Positions 1-5,564 of a stretch of DNA of 8,053 nt are shown piece by piece. The notes beneath the pieces were generated by a model. It did not search any database. It was not told the origin of the DNA and worked only from the letters and a program-made list of their open reading frames with translations. The translations under genes and the position numbers were made by a program. The stretch covers positions 1 through 8,053 of the forward strand of contig JAKAYJ010000049.1 in the NCBI GenBank assembly GCA_021816385.1, read 5' to 3'. Source of the stretch: Thermoplasmata archaeon (GTDB lineage Archaea > Thermoplasmatota > Thermoplasmata > Thermoplasmatales > Thermoplasmataceae). The first letter of the stretch is position 1, and every line of letters starts with the position of its first letter.

Positions 1-403
1 ATATCTTACCAGGTCTTAAAGAACTAGTGGACCATTATAACTCTAGAAAAGTGGCCGAGGATTATCACAAGGCTTTCACAAAAGACTATGGCAATCCAGA
101 ATTGAAAAGAAAAGCTATTCAAAGATACGCTAAATTCATTTCGAGATTGAAACAAGGGGGCACATTCTGGACGCGGGTTGTGGTACTGGTAGATTTGTGC
201 AGTACTTCATCAAGAATGGTTTTACAGTGACGGGAATAGATAGTTCAAGCGCAATGATTGAGGTAGCCGCCAAGAACAACCCTTTGGCTGAATTCAAGGT
301 TATGGATATACGCCATCTAAATTTTCCATCGAATTACTTTGAGGGCATATGGAATGTTGTAACTCTGCTTCATTTAATCTCCGACTATGGCAGTTTTGCA
401 TAA
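1..403 (+). pseudogene. Broken SAM-dependent class I methyltransferase (frameshifted and 3'-truncated)
   Basis: This is the remnant of a small class I (Rossmann-fold) methyltransferase; the substrate cannot be told. The frame is open from the window edge, and a GTG at 27 is a possible start ahead of a typical beginning (DHYNSRKVAEDYHKAF). It is readable to about 160. The SAM-binding motif I, ILDAGCGTGRF, lies at 164-196 in another frame, so one base was lost (or two gained) at about 155-164, next to a run of five G. The second frame continues with GFTVTGIDSSSAMIEVA (acidic motif II, GID) and a motif IV region (FEGIWNVVTLLHL), then stops at 401-403. About 130 residues are recognisable, whereas such enzymes usually have 200 or more, so the C-terminal part is missing, probably lost to the insertion sequence that begins just downstream. 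Whether the gene starts at 27 or before the window is unclear. The fold is clear; a DNA-modifying role is not supported. Confidence 0.8.
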
Positions 404-480
404 TATATTTTCAGATTTCCTATGTTTGACGGTATTTAATGTAAAGATCTTCATACTTGGATATTATGTATATAGATATC
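404..480. other. Short A+T-rich junction between methyltransferase remnant and IS4-type element
   Basis: This stretch must contain the left end of the IS4-type element and the break in the methyltransferase gene. I could not identify a terminal inverted repeat, because the matching right end of that element is missing from the window. The A+T-rich part at about 452-475 (TATTATGTATATAGAT) could include the TATA box of the transposase gene, but this is weak. Confidence 0.35.
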
Positions 481-1249
481 ATGGCACATCCTGACTGGGT
501 CCTGAAACATAAGAAAAAGGGAACCCTGATAATGACGAGAGATGACCGGTACTACCTATAGATGTATCCAGCCACCGGAATAGGGAGAAGAAAAGATCCC
601 AGCTCAGGACTGATGAATACCTTGAGAGGATCACCCCTGGCGGTTTAGTTGAGCCGAAGGCAAAGAGGATCCTCAAGCGATACGATCAGGTCACGGTGAA
701 TGAATATGGCTCCCAATTCCTGATCAACCACGTTTCCCGTGATATCCTGGACGAACTGAAGAAACGCCTTCCAGAGTGGAAGGAGATCTTCGCTTTCGCT
801 TGCATGAGGCTGCTGCACCAGTCTCCCATGAAGAATGTTGAATTCCACTACATCCCGTCATACATGTCCGAGATGCTCAGTGATGCACATGTTTCCCCTG
901 ATTCGCTTGATCCAATGCTGAGGAGGATCGGAATGGATCGGACTGCCCTGGCAGGTTTCATGAAAGCCCTCATGAATGATGACCGCTACCTTGCTGTCGA
1001 TCTCACGCATGTTTTGTCCATGAGCGAAGGGATCATATCTGCAACTCCGGGGCACAACAGCACGGATGAATTCCTTCCCCAGGTGCAGCTTCTCTTCCTC
1101 TTCTCCCTCGATCACGAGATGCCAGCATATTTCTGCATCCTCCCCGGATCAATAAACAGCGTGGCTTCCCTGAAAATCACCATGGAGGAATCCAGCGCCA
1201 GGAGGATAGTGCTGGTTGCCGACACAGGGTTTTATTTCTCCTCCAATCT
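481..1249 (+). pseudogene. IS4/IS1634-type transposase, 5' part, frameshifted and interrupted
   Basis: This is the N-terminal half of a DDE transposase of the IS4 superfamily (IS1634-like). It starts at ATG 481 (MAHPDWVLKHKKKG), and the first frame ends at a TAG at 559-561. Deleting one base at about 556-558 explains this: the next frame reads on as IDVSSHRNREKKRSQL, ...YLERITPGGLVEPKAKR and stays open to the IS3 insertion point. Two catalytic aspartates can be seen, in YLAVDLTHVLSMSEG (about 980-1025) and in IVLVADTGFYFSS (about 1207-1244). The glutamate-containing C-terminal half is missing. The last intact codon before the insertion is AAT at 1245-1247. If the IS3 element is removed and one AATCT is kept, the frame continues as SSNLSSLER at 2638 to about 2657, so the gene was split by that insertion. 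No functional transposase can be made. Confidence 0.8.
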
Positions 1250-1251
1250 AT

Positions 1252-1283
1252 TGTACTGTTTCTCACAGTTCTGGACAAATCGC
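1252..1283 (+). repeat. Terminal inverted repeat of IS3-type element (orfB-distal end)
   Basis: It begins TGTACTGTTTCTCACAG and continues TTCTGGACAAATCGC. It matches the reverse complement of 2605-2635 at about two thirds of positions, with one single-base gap, including an uninterrupted TCTGGACAAAT. It lies beyond the end of orfB. Confidence 0.75.
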
Positions 1284-1312
1284 AAAAAGAATTATGATAC
1301 GGTCCCTGCCGT

Positions 1313-2280
1313 TTCATCCCCCATTTTTTTTTCATCATATTGTTTTCCCACTTCAATAGCTTAACCTTCTCACTCCTTGCCTCCACCACTGCAAGCAGGA
1401 CATCATGATTTCCCCTGTAATACTGTGTCGGTGTGAGATAATTGAGCGATGAATGTCTCCGGTTATTGTTGTAATACTGGATGATTCTGGATATTTCAGA
1501 TCTGGCCTGTTCATAGTCTGTCAGTATTACTGGTGCAAGTGATTCCCGCATTATCTTGTTAGCCCTCTCAATGATGCCGTTCTGTTCAGGTATGTGCACT
1601 GATGATATTCTGTGTGAGATTGTTCTGCTTAAGCACTATCCTGAATTCCATGGCGATGAATGATGATCCATTATCCCCTGTTTAAGAGGTTCTGCAATTG
1701 AATCTTTCCTGAGTTTGTCTATTGCTGCCTGTGCTTCCATTGATACTGAATCTGCATCCATTGCTGTTAGAAGAGAATGGTGAACAATGCACCTGCTGTA
1801 CTGATCAATGAAAATGATGAGGTAGAAGAACCTGTCCCTGATTTTTATATACATTATATCGGTCTGTCATCTTTTGTCTGATGTCTTTGCATGATCCGGG
1901 CGGGTGGATTCCCAGATCGGACGATTCCATGGCGTTATGAGGTTGTGCTTCCACAGTATCCTGTAGAGTGCTGATGGGAACAGATATGCAATATCCTCGT
2001 CTATCATGGTACAGGAAATCTCCATGAAGGACATCGCGGGATGCTGGTGCTTGAATCCGTTAACAATCAATTCATCGTAATTTCTTATGGCCATGGGATT
2101 AAACCTTCCGTCAAGGAGGGGAGAGAATCATATCTGTGAATAGTACCAGAATCTTGATATCCCCAGCATGGAAAGTATCCCTGATACGGAATATCCAGCC
2201 CTTTCAACTGTGTTCGCCACTGTTCTGTCCATATCATAAAAGATGGATCTCATATCTGCCCCCTCCTCTGCAAGCATCAT
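1313..2280 (-). pseudogene. IS3-type transposase orfB (rve/DDE domain), several breaks
   Basis: This is the catalytic DDE integrase-fold subunit of the IS3 element, read from about 2280 downward (MMLAEEGADMRSIFYDMDRT). An in-frame TGA follows FWYYSQI at about 2130. The frame then continues as GRFNPMAIRNYDELIVNGFK down to 1867, where ...HAKTSDKR stops and a shift leads into QTDIMYIKIRDRF, with the first Asp. The second Asp motif, DNGSSF, is in yet another frame at about 1657-1675. After one more shift the Glu motif PEQNGIIERANK appears at about 1552-1590. The C-terminal RRHSSLNYLTPTQY is typical of the family. A run of nine A at 1325-1333 appears to have shifted the last frame: with one A fewer it would end in NNMMKKNGG and a TGA at 1313-1315, whereas now it runs through the inverted repeat into IS4 sequence. 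There are at least four disruptions. Confidence 0.8.
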
Positions 2281-2566
2281 CAGGGTTTTTTGATCTCCAG
2301 GTTCTTCGTTTCGACATCAGCAATGGTTGCCTTGAGCCTTGCAATCTCCTTATACTTCTCCGCCCTTATGCAATCCTCATCCACCTTCCTTCCGCGATTC
2401 TCAAATATTTCAGGTGCACTGTTCAGGAGCTGATCCTTCCAGTAGTAGAATCTTGCTGGCTTGAGATCATATTTCCTGCAGAGATCCGCCACTGATATGG
2501 TTTCGCTCATCCCCTAAATGACTATTTCAGTTTCTCCTCGGGTGTGTATTCCCTGTTTGCTGCCAT
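2278..2566 (-). pseudogene. IS3-type transposase orfA (helix-turn-helix protein), N-terminus broken
   Basis: This is the small DNA-binding protein of IS3 elements. The likely original start is ATG 2566, giving AANREYTPEEKLK. After that a one-base loss (about 2524) and a TAG just before the ATG at 2510 break the frame, which then continues cleanly as MSETISVADLCRKYDLKPARF with a helix-turn-helix typical of these proteins, followed by a charged helical tail (YKEIARLKATIADVETKNLE). It ends in KKP followed by TGA at 2278-2280, overlapping the orfB frame by ATGATG. A run of six A just before the stop would allow a -1 shift into orfB, which is how many IS3 elements make their fusion transposase. 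Overlapping stop and start re-initiation is the alternative. Confidence 0.75.
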
Positions 2567-2576
2567 TTATAAGGCA
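2567..2576 (-). promoter_or_regulatory. Possible TATA box for the IS3 transposase genes
   Basis: On the minus strand, CCTTATAAAT lies directly before the proposed orfA start at 2566, inside the gap between the start and the right inverted repeat. It resembles an archaeal TATA box but is very close to the start codon, so transcription driven from it would begin inside orfA. Treat it as weak. Confidence 0.2.
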
Positions 2577-2604
2577 AGAAACAGCATGTATCAAAATTAA
2601 TTTC

Positions 2605-2635
2605 GCAATTTGTCCAGAGATGCGTGAAACGTTCA
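2605..2635 (-). repeat. Terminal inverted repeat of IS3-type element (orfA-proximal end)
   Basis: On the plus strand it reads GCAATTTGTCCAGAGATGCG and then TGAAACGTTCA, ending in CA as the mirror of the TG at 1252. It lies about 39 bases upstream of the proposed orfA start at 2566 and is the likely transposase binding site. Confidence 0.75.
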
Positions 2636-2636
2636 G

Positions 2637-2661
2637 GAATCTCTCCTCATTGGAGAGATTC
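2637..2661. repeat. Perfect 10-bp inverted repeat with 5-nt loop beside the IS3 end
   Basis: GAATCTCTCC at 2637-2646 is the exact reverse complement of GGAGAGATTC at 2652-2661, separated by TCATT. The proposed target duplication of the IS3 element (2638-2642) lies in the foot of the left arm, and the IS4/IS256 junction lies in the right arm. There is no T-run after it on the plus strand, and its position inside broken transposase genes argues against a terminator. Confidence 0.7.
2638..2657 (+). pseudogene. Short downstream continuation of the IS4-type transposase, fused to IS256 sequence
   Basis: After one AATCT copy the bases read in the IS4 frame as NLSSLER, a plausible continuation of ADTGFYFSSNL interrupted at 1249. 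From about 2655 the bases instead fit the IS256 transposase in another frame (EIQAFLEENKG). This is therefore a deletion junction between two old elements. Only a handful of codons support the assignment. Confidence 0.45.
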
Positions 2662-3687
2662 AGGCCTTCCTTGAGGAGAACAAGGGATCGAGAAATTGGT
2701 ATTATGAGAGAGACCTTGGAATCAGGTATAGCAAGATCAATGATCACAGGGTGCCAATAGATCGCCACAAGGAATTCCAGAAAGCCTTGTTCGATAGATA
2801 TCAGCGTAACATCGGGATAGACGATCTTGTTGTATCCATGTACTCAAAGGGTGTGTCAACAAGGAAGATGGCTGAAATCCTCGAGGAATTATTCCACAAT
2901 ATCAAGGATCACGGAAATAACCGTGCCAGAAATCAATAAATAGAGATCCAGATCGCTGGACAGGAGGTACATCGCCATATTCGTGGATGCAGTATTCTTC
3001 TCACCTGACAGGGGTGCAAAAGAAATGTATCATATTTGCAATGGGAATACGGGGATCAGGAAACTATGAAATCCTTGGATTTTACATGAATACTGTAGAA
3101 AACGACTTCGCCTGTGGAAATATTCTCATGGACCTGCATGAAAGAAGCGTAGAAGAGCCTCTTTTTATTCATAGCAGATGGTTTACCGGGAATAGAGGAA
3201 GAAATAAAACAGCTATATCTAAGAGCTGATTTCAAGTTGTGTACAGTGCATGCATCAAGGAACTTTGAAGCGCAAGTGAGAGTGCAGGACAGGGATGAGA
3301 TCGATTTCGGTCTGAAGGGAATATTTCTCTCCAGATCAATGTAGGAGGCCATTGATCAGTTCACTGAGTTCAAGAGTAAACGGTTCTCGAATTACTCCGA
3401 GCCAGTGTACAATATGGATATGAATCTGGGAATATTGCTGAAGTACTATGATTATCCAGAATCCATCAGGAGATCCATACATTCAATGAATCTCATAGAG
3501 CGTATGAACAAGGAAATCCGGAGACGAATCAAGATCATCGATTCTCTCCCATCAGAGGGGAAGTGCCATAAAGATCATTTATCTCAGGGTGGCTGAAATA
3601 AATGAGCGATGGTCGCAGAGAATGTTGAGAGGATTCTATAAATGCATGGACGGGATCAGGAAAATGTTCCAGGAGAAGTATCCTTAA
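2655..3687 (+). pseudogene. IS256-family transposase, 5'-truncated and multiply frameshifted
   Basis: This is a mutator-type (IS256) DDE transposase whose parts are in all three frames. It begins internally (EIQAFLEENKG, then RYSKINDHRVPIDRHKEF) and reads VVSMYSKGVSTRKMAEILEE. A shift near 2900 gives RITEITVPEINK and a TAG at 2941-2943, followed by RRYIAIFVDAVFF with the first Asp. A shift near 3020 gives IIFAMGIRGSGNYEILGFYM. A shift near 3160 gives FIADGLPGIEEE with the second Asp and CTVHASRNFE. A TAG lies at 3342-3344, followed by SIRRSIHSMNLIERMNKEIR with the catalytic Glu. A last shift near 3563 leads to IYLRVAEINERWSQRMLRGF and the natural stop TAA at 3685-3687. The N-terminal 50-60 residues and the left end of the element are missing. 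The similarity is strong but no functional protein is possible. Confidence 0.9.
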
Positions 3688-3688
3688 G

Positions 3689-3711
3689 TTTACACAACTT
3701 TCGGGACGCTG
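3689..3711 (+). repeat. Right terminal sequence of the IS256-family element
   Basis: GTTTACACAACTTTCGGGAC starts one base after the transposase stop. IS256 elements commonly end close behind the gene with a repeat containing TTTACACA, so this is the likely right inverted repeat. No matching left copy was seen in the window, in line with the 5' deletion. It marks the right edge of the decayed block. Confidence 0.6.
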
Positions 3712-3800
3712 TGCTTGAGAGGTTACTATAAATGTGTTTAGCGACACAACAAAGTATAATTTAATATTATGCAGTTATTAAAACAAACTATCTGTGATTC

Positions 3801-3810
3801 TTATTATTAG
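3801..3810 (+). promoter_or_regulatory. Probable TATA box of the nuclease gene
   Basis: TTATTATTAG is centred about 24 bases before the ATG at 3829, the spacing expected for a leaderless archaeal transcript. No ribosome binding site precedes the ATG (the bases before it are GAGCCT), which agrees with a leaderless message. Alternative A/T-rich boxes lie at 3726-3733 (ATAAATGT) and 3754-3768 (around GTATAATTTAATATT), which would give a leader of several tens of bases. Confidence 0.35.
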
Positions 3811-3828
3811 AATTATGCATATGAGCCT

Positions 3829-4668
3829 ATGAAGTTGAATATTGAAATGGATCCATGGAAGAAAATCTGTGACGACCTCGGAATATCCGATGGGATGGAT
3901 TGGTTTGTCTCACCAACAATTTCAAGTAAGACTATAGGGAAACATGGCCGCCCAGAGAAGTTAATACCAATCTATACACGGCAGCAACTCCGTAAACACT
4001 CATTCCTCTCTTCGCATAAATTAATTCCAATACGGATCGGAAGGGGAGAAGCAGTTTTGACTAAAGCAAGCTTAATCCAAGATGCGCCAAAAAGTAGTCA
4101 AAGTGATTCTTTTTCAATCAAGTTATCTAGCAAAGAAGCAGACGCAGTGCAAAAATTTACGAAACTGACAAGTGACAACGAAGCCAAGTTACTTTCAATT
4201 GCATACAATCATGGTGTATTCAGCCGTGTCTTCAATAAAAGTGACAACTGGGATTACAGCCTTGGAATTTTTGGTAAGATGAACTTACCTAAGACTGAAA
4301 TTGGTTTAGTTGATTTCGAAGGAAACAAACAATTTTATGGACTAAGTATAAGTAATGTACAGTTCGAATTGGATTTTTCGTTCGAAGATGAGTCAAACAT
4401 ATTCATAATAGAAGCTAAAGTAGGGGTAACAAAAACATTTTCCTCTCTCCAACTTTTTTACCCTTATCTTTTCTTCAAGAAGTACGCTTTCGAATCAGAG
4501 AAGAAGATACGTCCCATTCTCTTATTAATGCAGAACTTTTCAAAAGAAAAAATACACTATAAAATACTGGAATATGGGTTTCGGAGATCAAACGTTCCGA
4601 ATTCTCTTTACCTGAAAGAAGAAACAAATGTTTCTCTTATCTTTTCTTCTCAATATTATTTCAGTTAA
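3829..4668 (+). CDS. Probable PD-(D/E)XK nuclease, restriction-endonuclease-like
   Basis: This is an intact 279-residue protein that I read as a DNA-cleaving enzyme of the PD-(D/E)XK fold. The central block is QFELDFSF (Asp182), about ten residues, then IFIIEAKVG (Glu195, Lys197), which is the hhD...hhExK arrangement of the active site. It is followed by SLQLFYPYLFFKKY and KKIRPILLLM, a pattern (Q-L-F/Y-YP, then a strand with R-P) that I associate with poorly characterised type II restriction-like enzymes. The N-terminal 100 residues (KLIPIYT, HKLIPIRIGRGEAVLTK) may bind DNA or recognise sequence. There is no signal peptide or membrane segment. No intact methyltransferase accompanies it; the one at 1-403 is broken and not clearly a DNA enzyme, so this may be a solitary nuclease or part of a split system. 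Its base composition matches the operon it faces, not the insertion-sequence block behind it. The fold call is moderate; a restriction role is inferred. Confidence 0.65.
   Translation: MKLNIEMDPWKKICDDLGISDGMDWFVSPTISSKTIGKHGRPEKLIPIYTRQQLRKHSFLSSHKLIPIRIGRGEAVLTKASLIQDAPKSSQSDSFSIKLSSKEADAVQKFTKLTSDNEAKLLSIAYNHGVFSRVFNKSDNWDYSLGIFGKMNLPKTEIGLVDFEGNKQFYGLSISNVQFELDFSFEDESNIFIIEAKVGVTKTFSSLQLFYPYLFFKKYAFESEKKIRPILLLMQNFSKEKIHYKILEYGFRRSNVPNSLYLKEETNVSLIFSSQYYFS
4665..4668. other. Shared TTAA: overlapping stop codons of convergent genes
   Basis: TTAA is its own reverse complement. Positions 4666-4668 are the TAA stop of the plus-strand nuclease gene, and 4667-4665 read backwards are the TAA stop of the minus-strand zinc-finger gene. 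No intergenic space is left for a terminator, so each transcript must run into the other gene or end within coding sequence. Confidence 0.9.
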
Positions 4669-5564
4669 TTTCGGTCATCCCTTTCACGATAATCTCTCAT
4701 GCGAATTCTAGTCGCAATAAGTTCTACGAATTTATCCATTGGTTCAGTCAAACGAACCGGGTCCGTTGAGTCAGGGTCGGGAATTTCTTGGAATATGGAA
4801 GTGGAATTTGGGTAAATGCCATAAAGCGATCCAACTAGTCTTGAAGAATTTCTTCCAGTTTGGTAGAAGGATCTTGTAATTTCCTCGCTAGTTACAAAAG
4901 CAGGATTTCCATCTTCGTTTATCTTTCTGTTAATCGCACCTGATATTAGTCTAAGTGGAACAAAGCCGATTCTGGGGAATGGAGTTCCTCTATAATCATC
5001 CCTAGTAGAAGTTGTAAGGTCTAAATTAATGAGCAAAAGCATAACTAGCAATGAAATTGATTGATTATATCTACGATAGTTCTCATCTGTAGGGTCGTCG
5101 GATAAACTAAGAATTTCATTTCCCGTCTTCAACCGCCTTCCAATTACAAAACTTATACCATCACCCTCCGAATCTTTTGGATATTCTATGTCAAAAATTC
5201 CATGTTCGGAAAATGCCTGTATTAATTTATTCTGTTTTGGAATATCAAGCTTGAGAAATGCGTCTCTGTTAGCTAGTTCCTGAACATGAATCGTTCCGTT
5301 CGTATTATCCATTAACGTATTCAATTCGATTTCAAAAATAAGGTTCTTTAAGCCAGAGTATCTATTATACATCCCCAAGAAATGGTTTAAAAACTCTAAA
5401 GCGCCCCACACCCCATTTATTGGATTAGAATCAGTCGGGTTGTCTAAAAAAGATTCAAGGAATTCAATAGTCTCTTCAACCGTGGTCTTGGCTGTGCTAC
5501 AATAATCGCATAACTCTCTCTCGGAGTTGCTTAAGTAACCCCTGCATATCTTACAATGAGCCAT
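4665..5564 (-). CDS. Zinc-finger protein with possible winged helix, partner of the SMC-like ATPase (function unknown)
   Basis: I do not recognise this 299-residue protein. It opens with a four-cysteine zinc site: Cys4, Cys7, Cys19 and Cys22 (CKIC, then CDYC), a ribbon or treble-clef type finger likely to bind nucleic acid or a protein. A helical stretch follows at about 28-85. Residues 91-142 (IHVQELANRDAF, NKLIQAFSEHGIFDIEYP, then a strand) look like a winged helix-turn-helix. A very hydrophobic helix at 169-181 (SLLVMLLLIN) is too short for a clear membrane span. A second possible helix-turn-helix lies around 224-250 (VTSEEITRSFYQTGRNSSRL). The C-terminus is charged. The gene is last in the operon and starts 14 bases before the ATPase gene ends, with a strong ribosome binding site, so its product is probably made in proportion to the ATPase. 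By analogy with the winged-helix partners of SMC proteins it may be a non-SMC subunit; this is inference only. Confidence 0.85.
   Translation of the reverse strand: MAHCKICRGYLSNSERELCDYCSTAKTTVEETIEFLESFLDNPTDSNPINGVWGALEFLNHFLGMYNRYSGLKNLIFEIELNTLMDNTNGTIHVQELANRDAFLKLDIPKQNKLIQAFSEHGIFDIEYPKDSEGDGISFVIGRRLKTGNEILSLSDDPTDENYRRYNQSISLLVMLLLINLDLTTSTRDDYRGTPFPRIGFVPLRLISGAINRKINEDGNPAFVTSEEITRSFYQTGRNSSRLVGSLYGIYPNSTSIFQEIPDPDSTDPVRLTEPMDKFVELIATRIRMRDYRERDDRN

Larger units (their letters stand above)
1250..2637 (-). mobile_element. IS3-type insertion sequence, decayed
   Basis: This is an element of about 1388 bp carrying two consecutive transposase frames (orfA and orfB) on the minus strand, as in the IS3 family. 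The ends are defined by matching terminal repeats: 1252-1283 on the left and the reverse complement of 2605-2635 on the right, sharing TG at the tip and the core TCTGGACAAAT. AATCT occurs at 1245-1249 and again at 2638-2642, both two bases outside the repeat tips, which fits a 5-bp target duplication. Removing the element with one AATCT restores an open IS4 transposase frame across the site. Both transposase frames are broken, so the element cannot move on its own. Confidence 0.8.

Noticed and set aside
696..1364. A 222-residue intact protein gene from ATG 696
   Set aside because: The frame is the middle of the IS4-type transposase running across the IS3 end; the last 38 residues are inverted-repeat and antisense IS3 sequence.
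1177..1599. A 140-residue independent protein on the minus strand
   Set aside because: It is the C-terminal part of the IS3 orfB, read through its own end into IS4 sequence because of a shift in the A-run.
2518..2760. Plus-strand 80-residue protein across the IS3 right end
   Set aside because: It crosses the element boundary and the IS4/IS256 junction; only its short NLSSLER part has meaning, as IS4 remnant.
1..4668. Restriction-modification pair made of the methyltransferase at 1-403 and the nuclease at 3829-4668
   Set aside because: The methyltransferase lacks a visible DNA-methyltransferase motif such as NPPY or DPPY in the remaining part, differs in context, and is separated by three insertion sequences. 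Nothing links the two.
5037..5060. Transmembrane helix in the zinc-finger protein (SLLVMLLLIN region)
   Set aside because: The hydrophobic run is only about 12-13 residues with charged residues close on both sides, more likely a buried helix.
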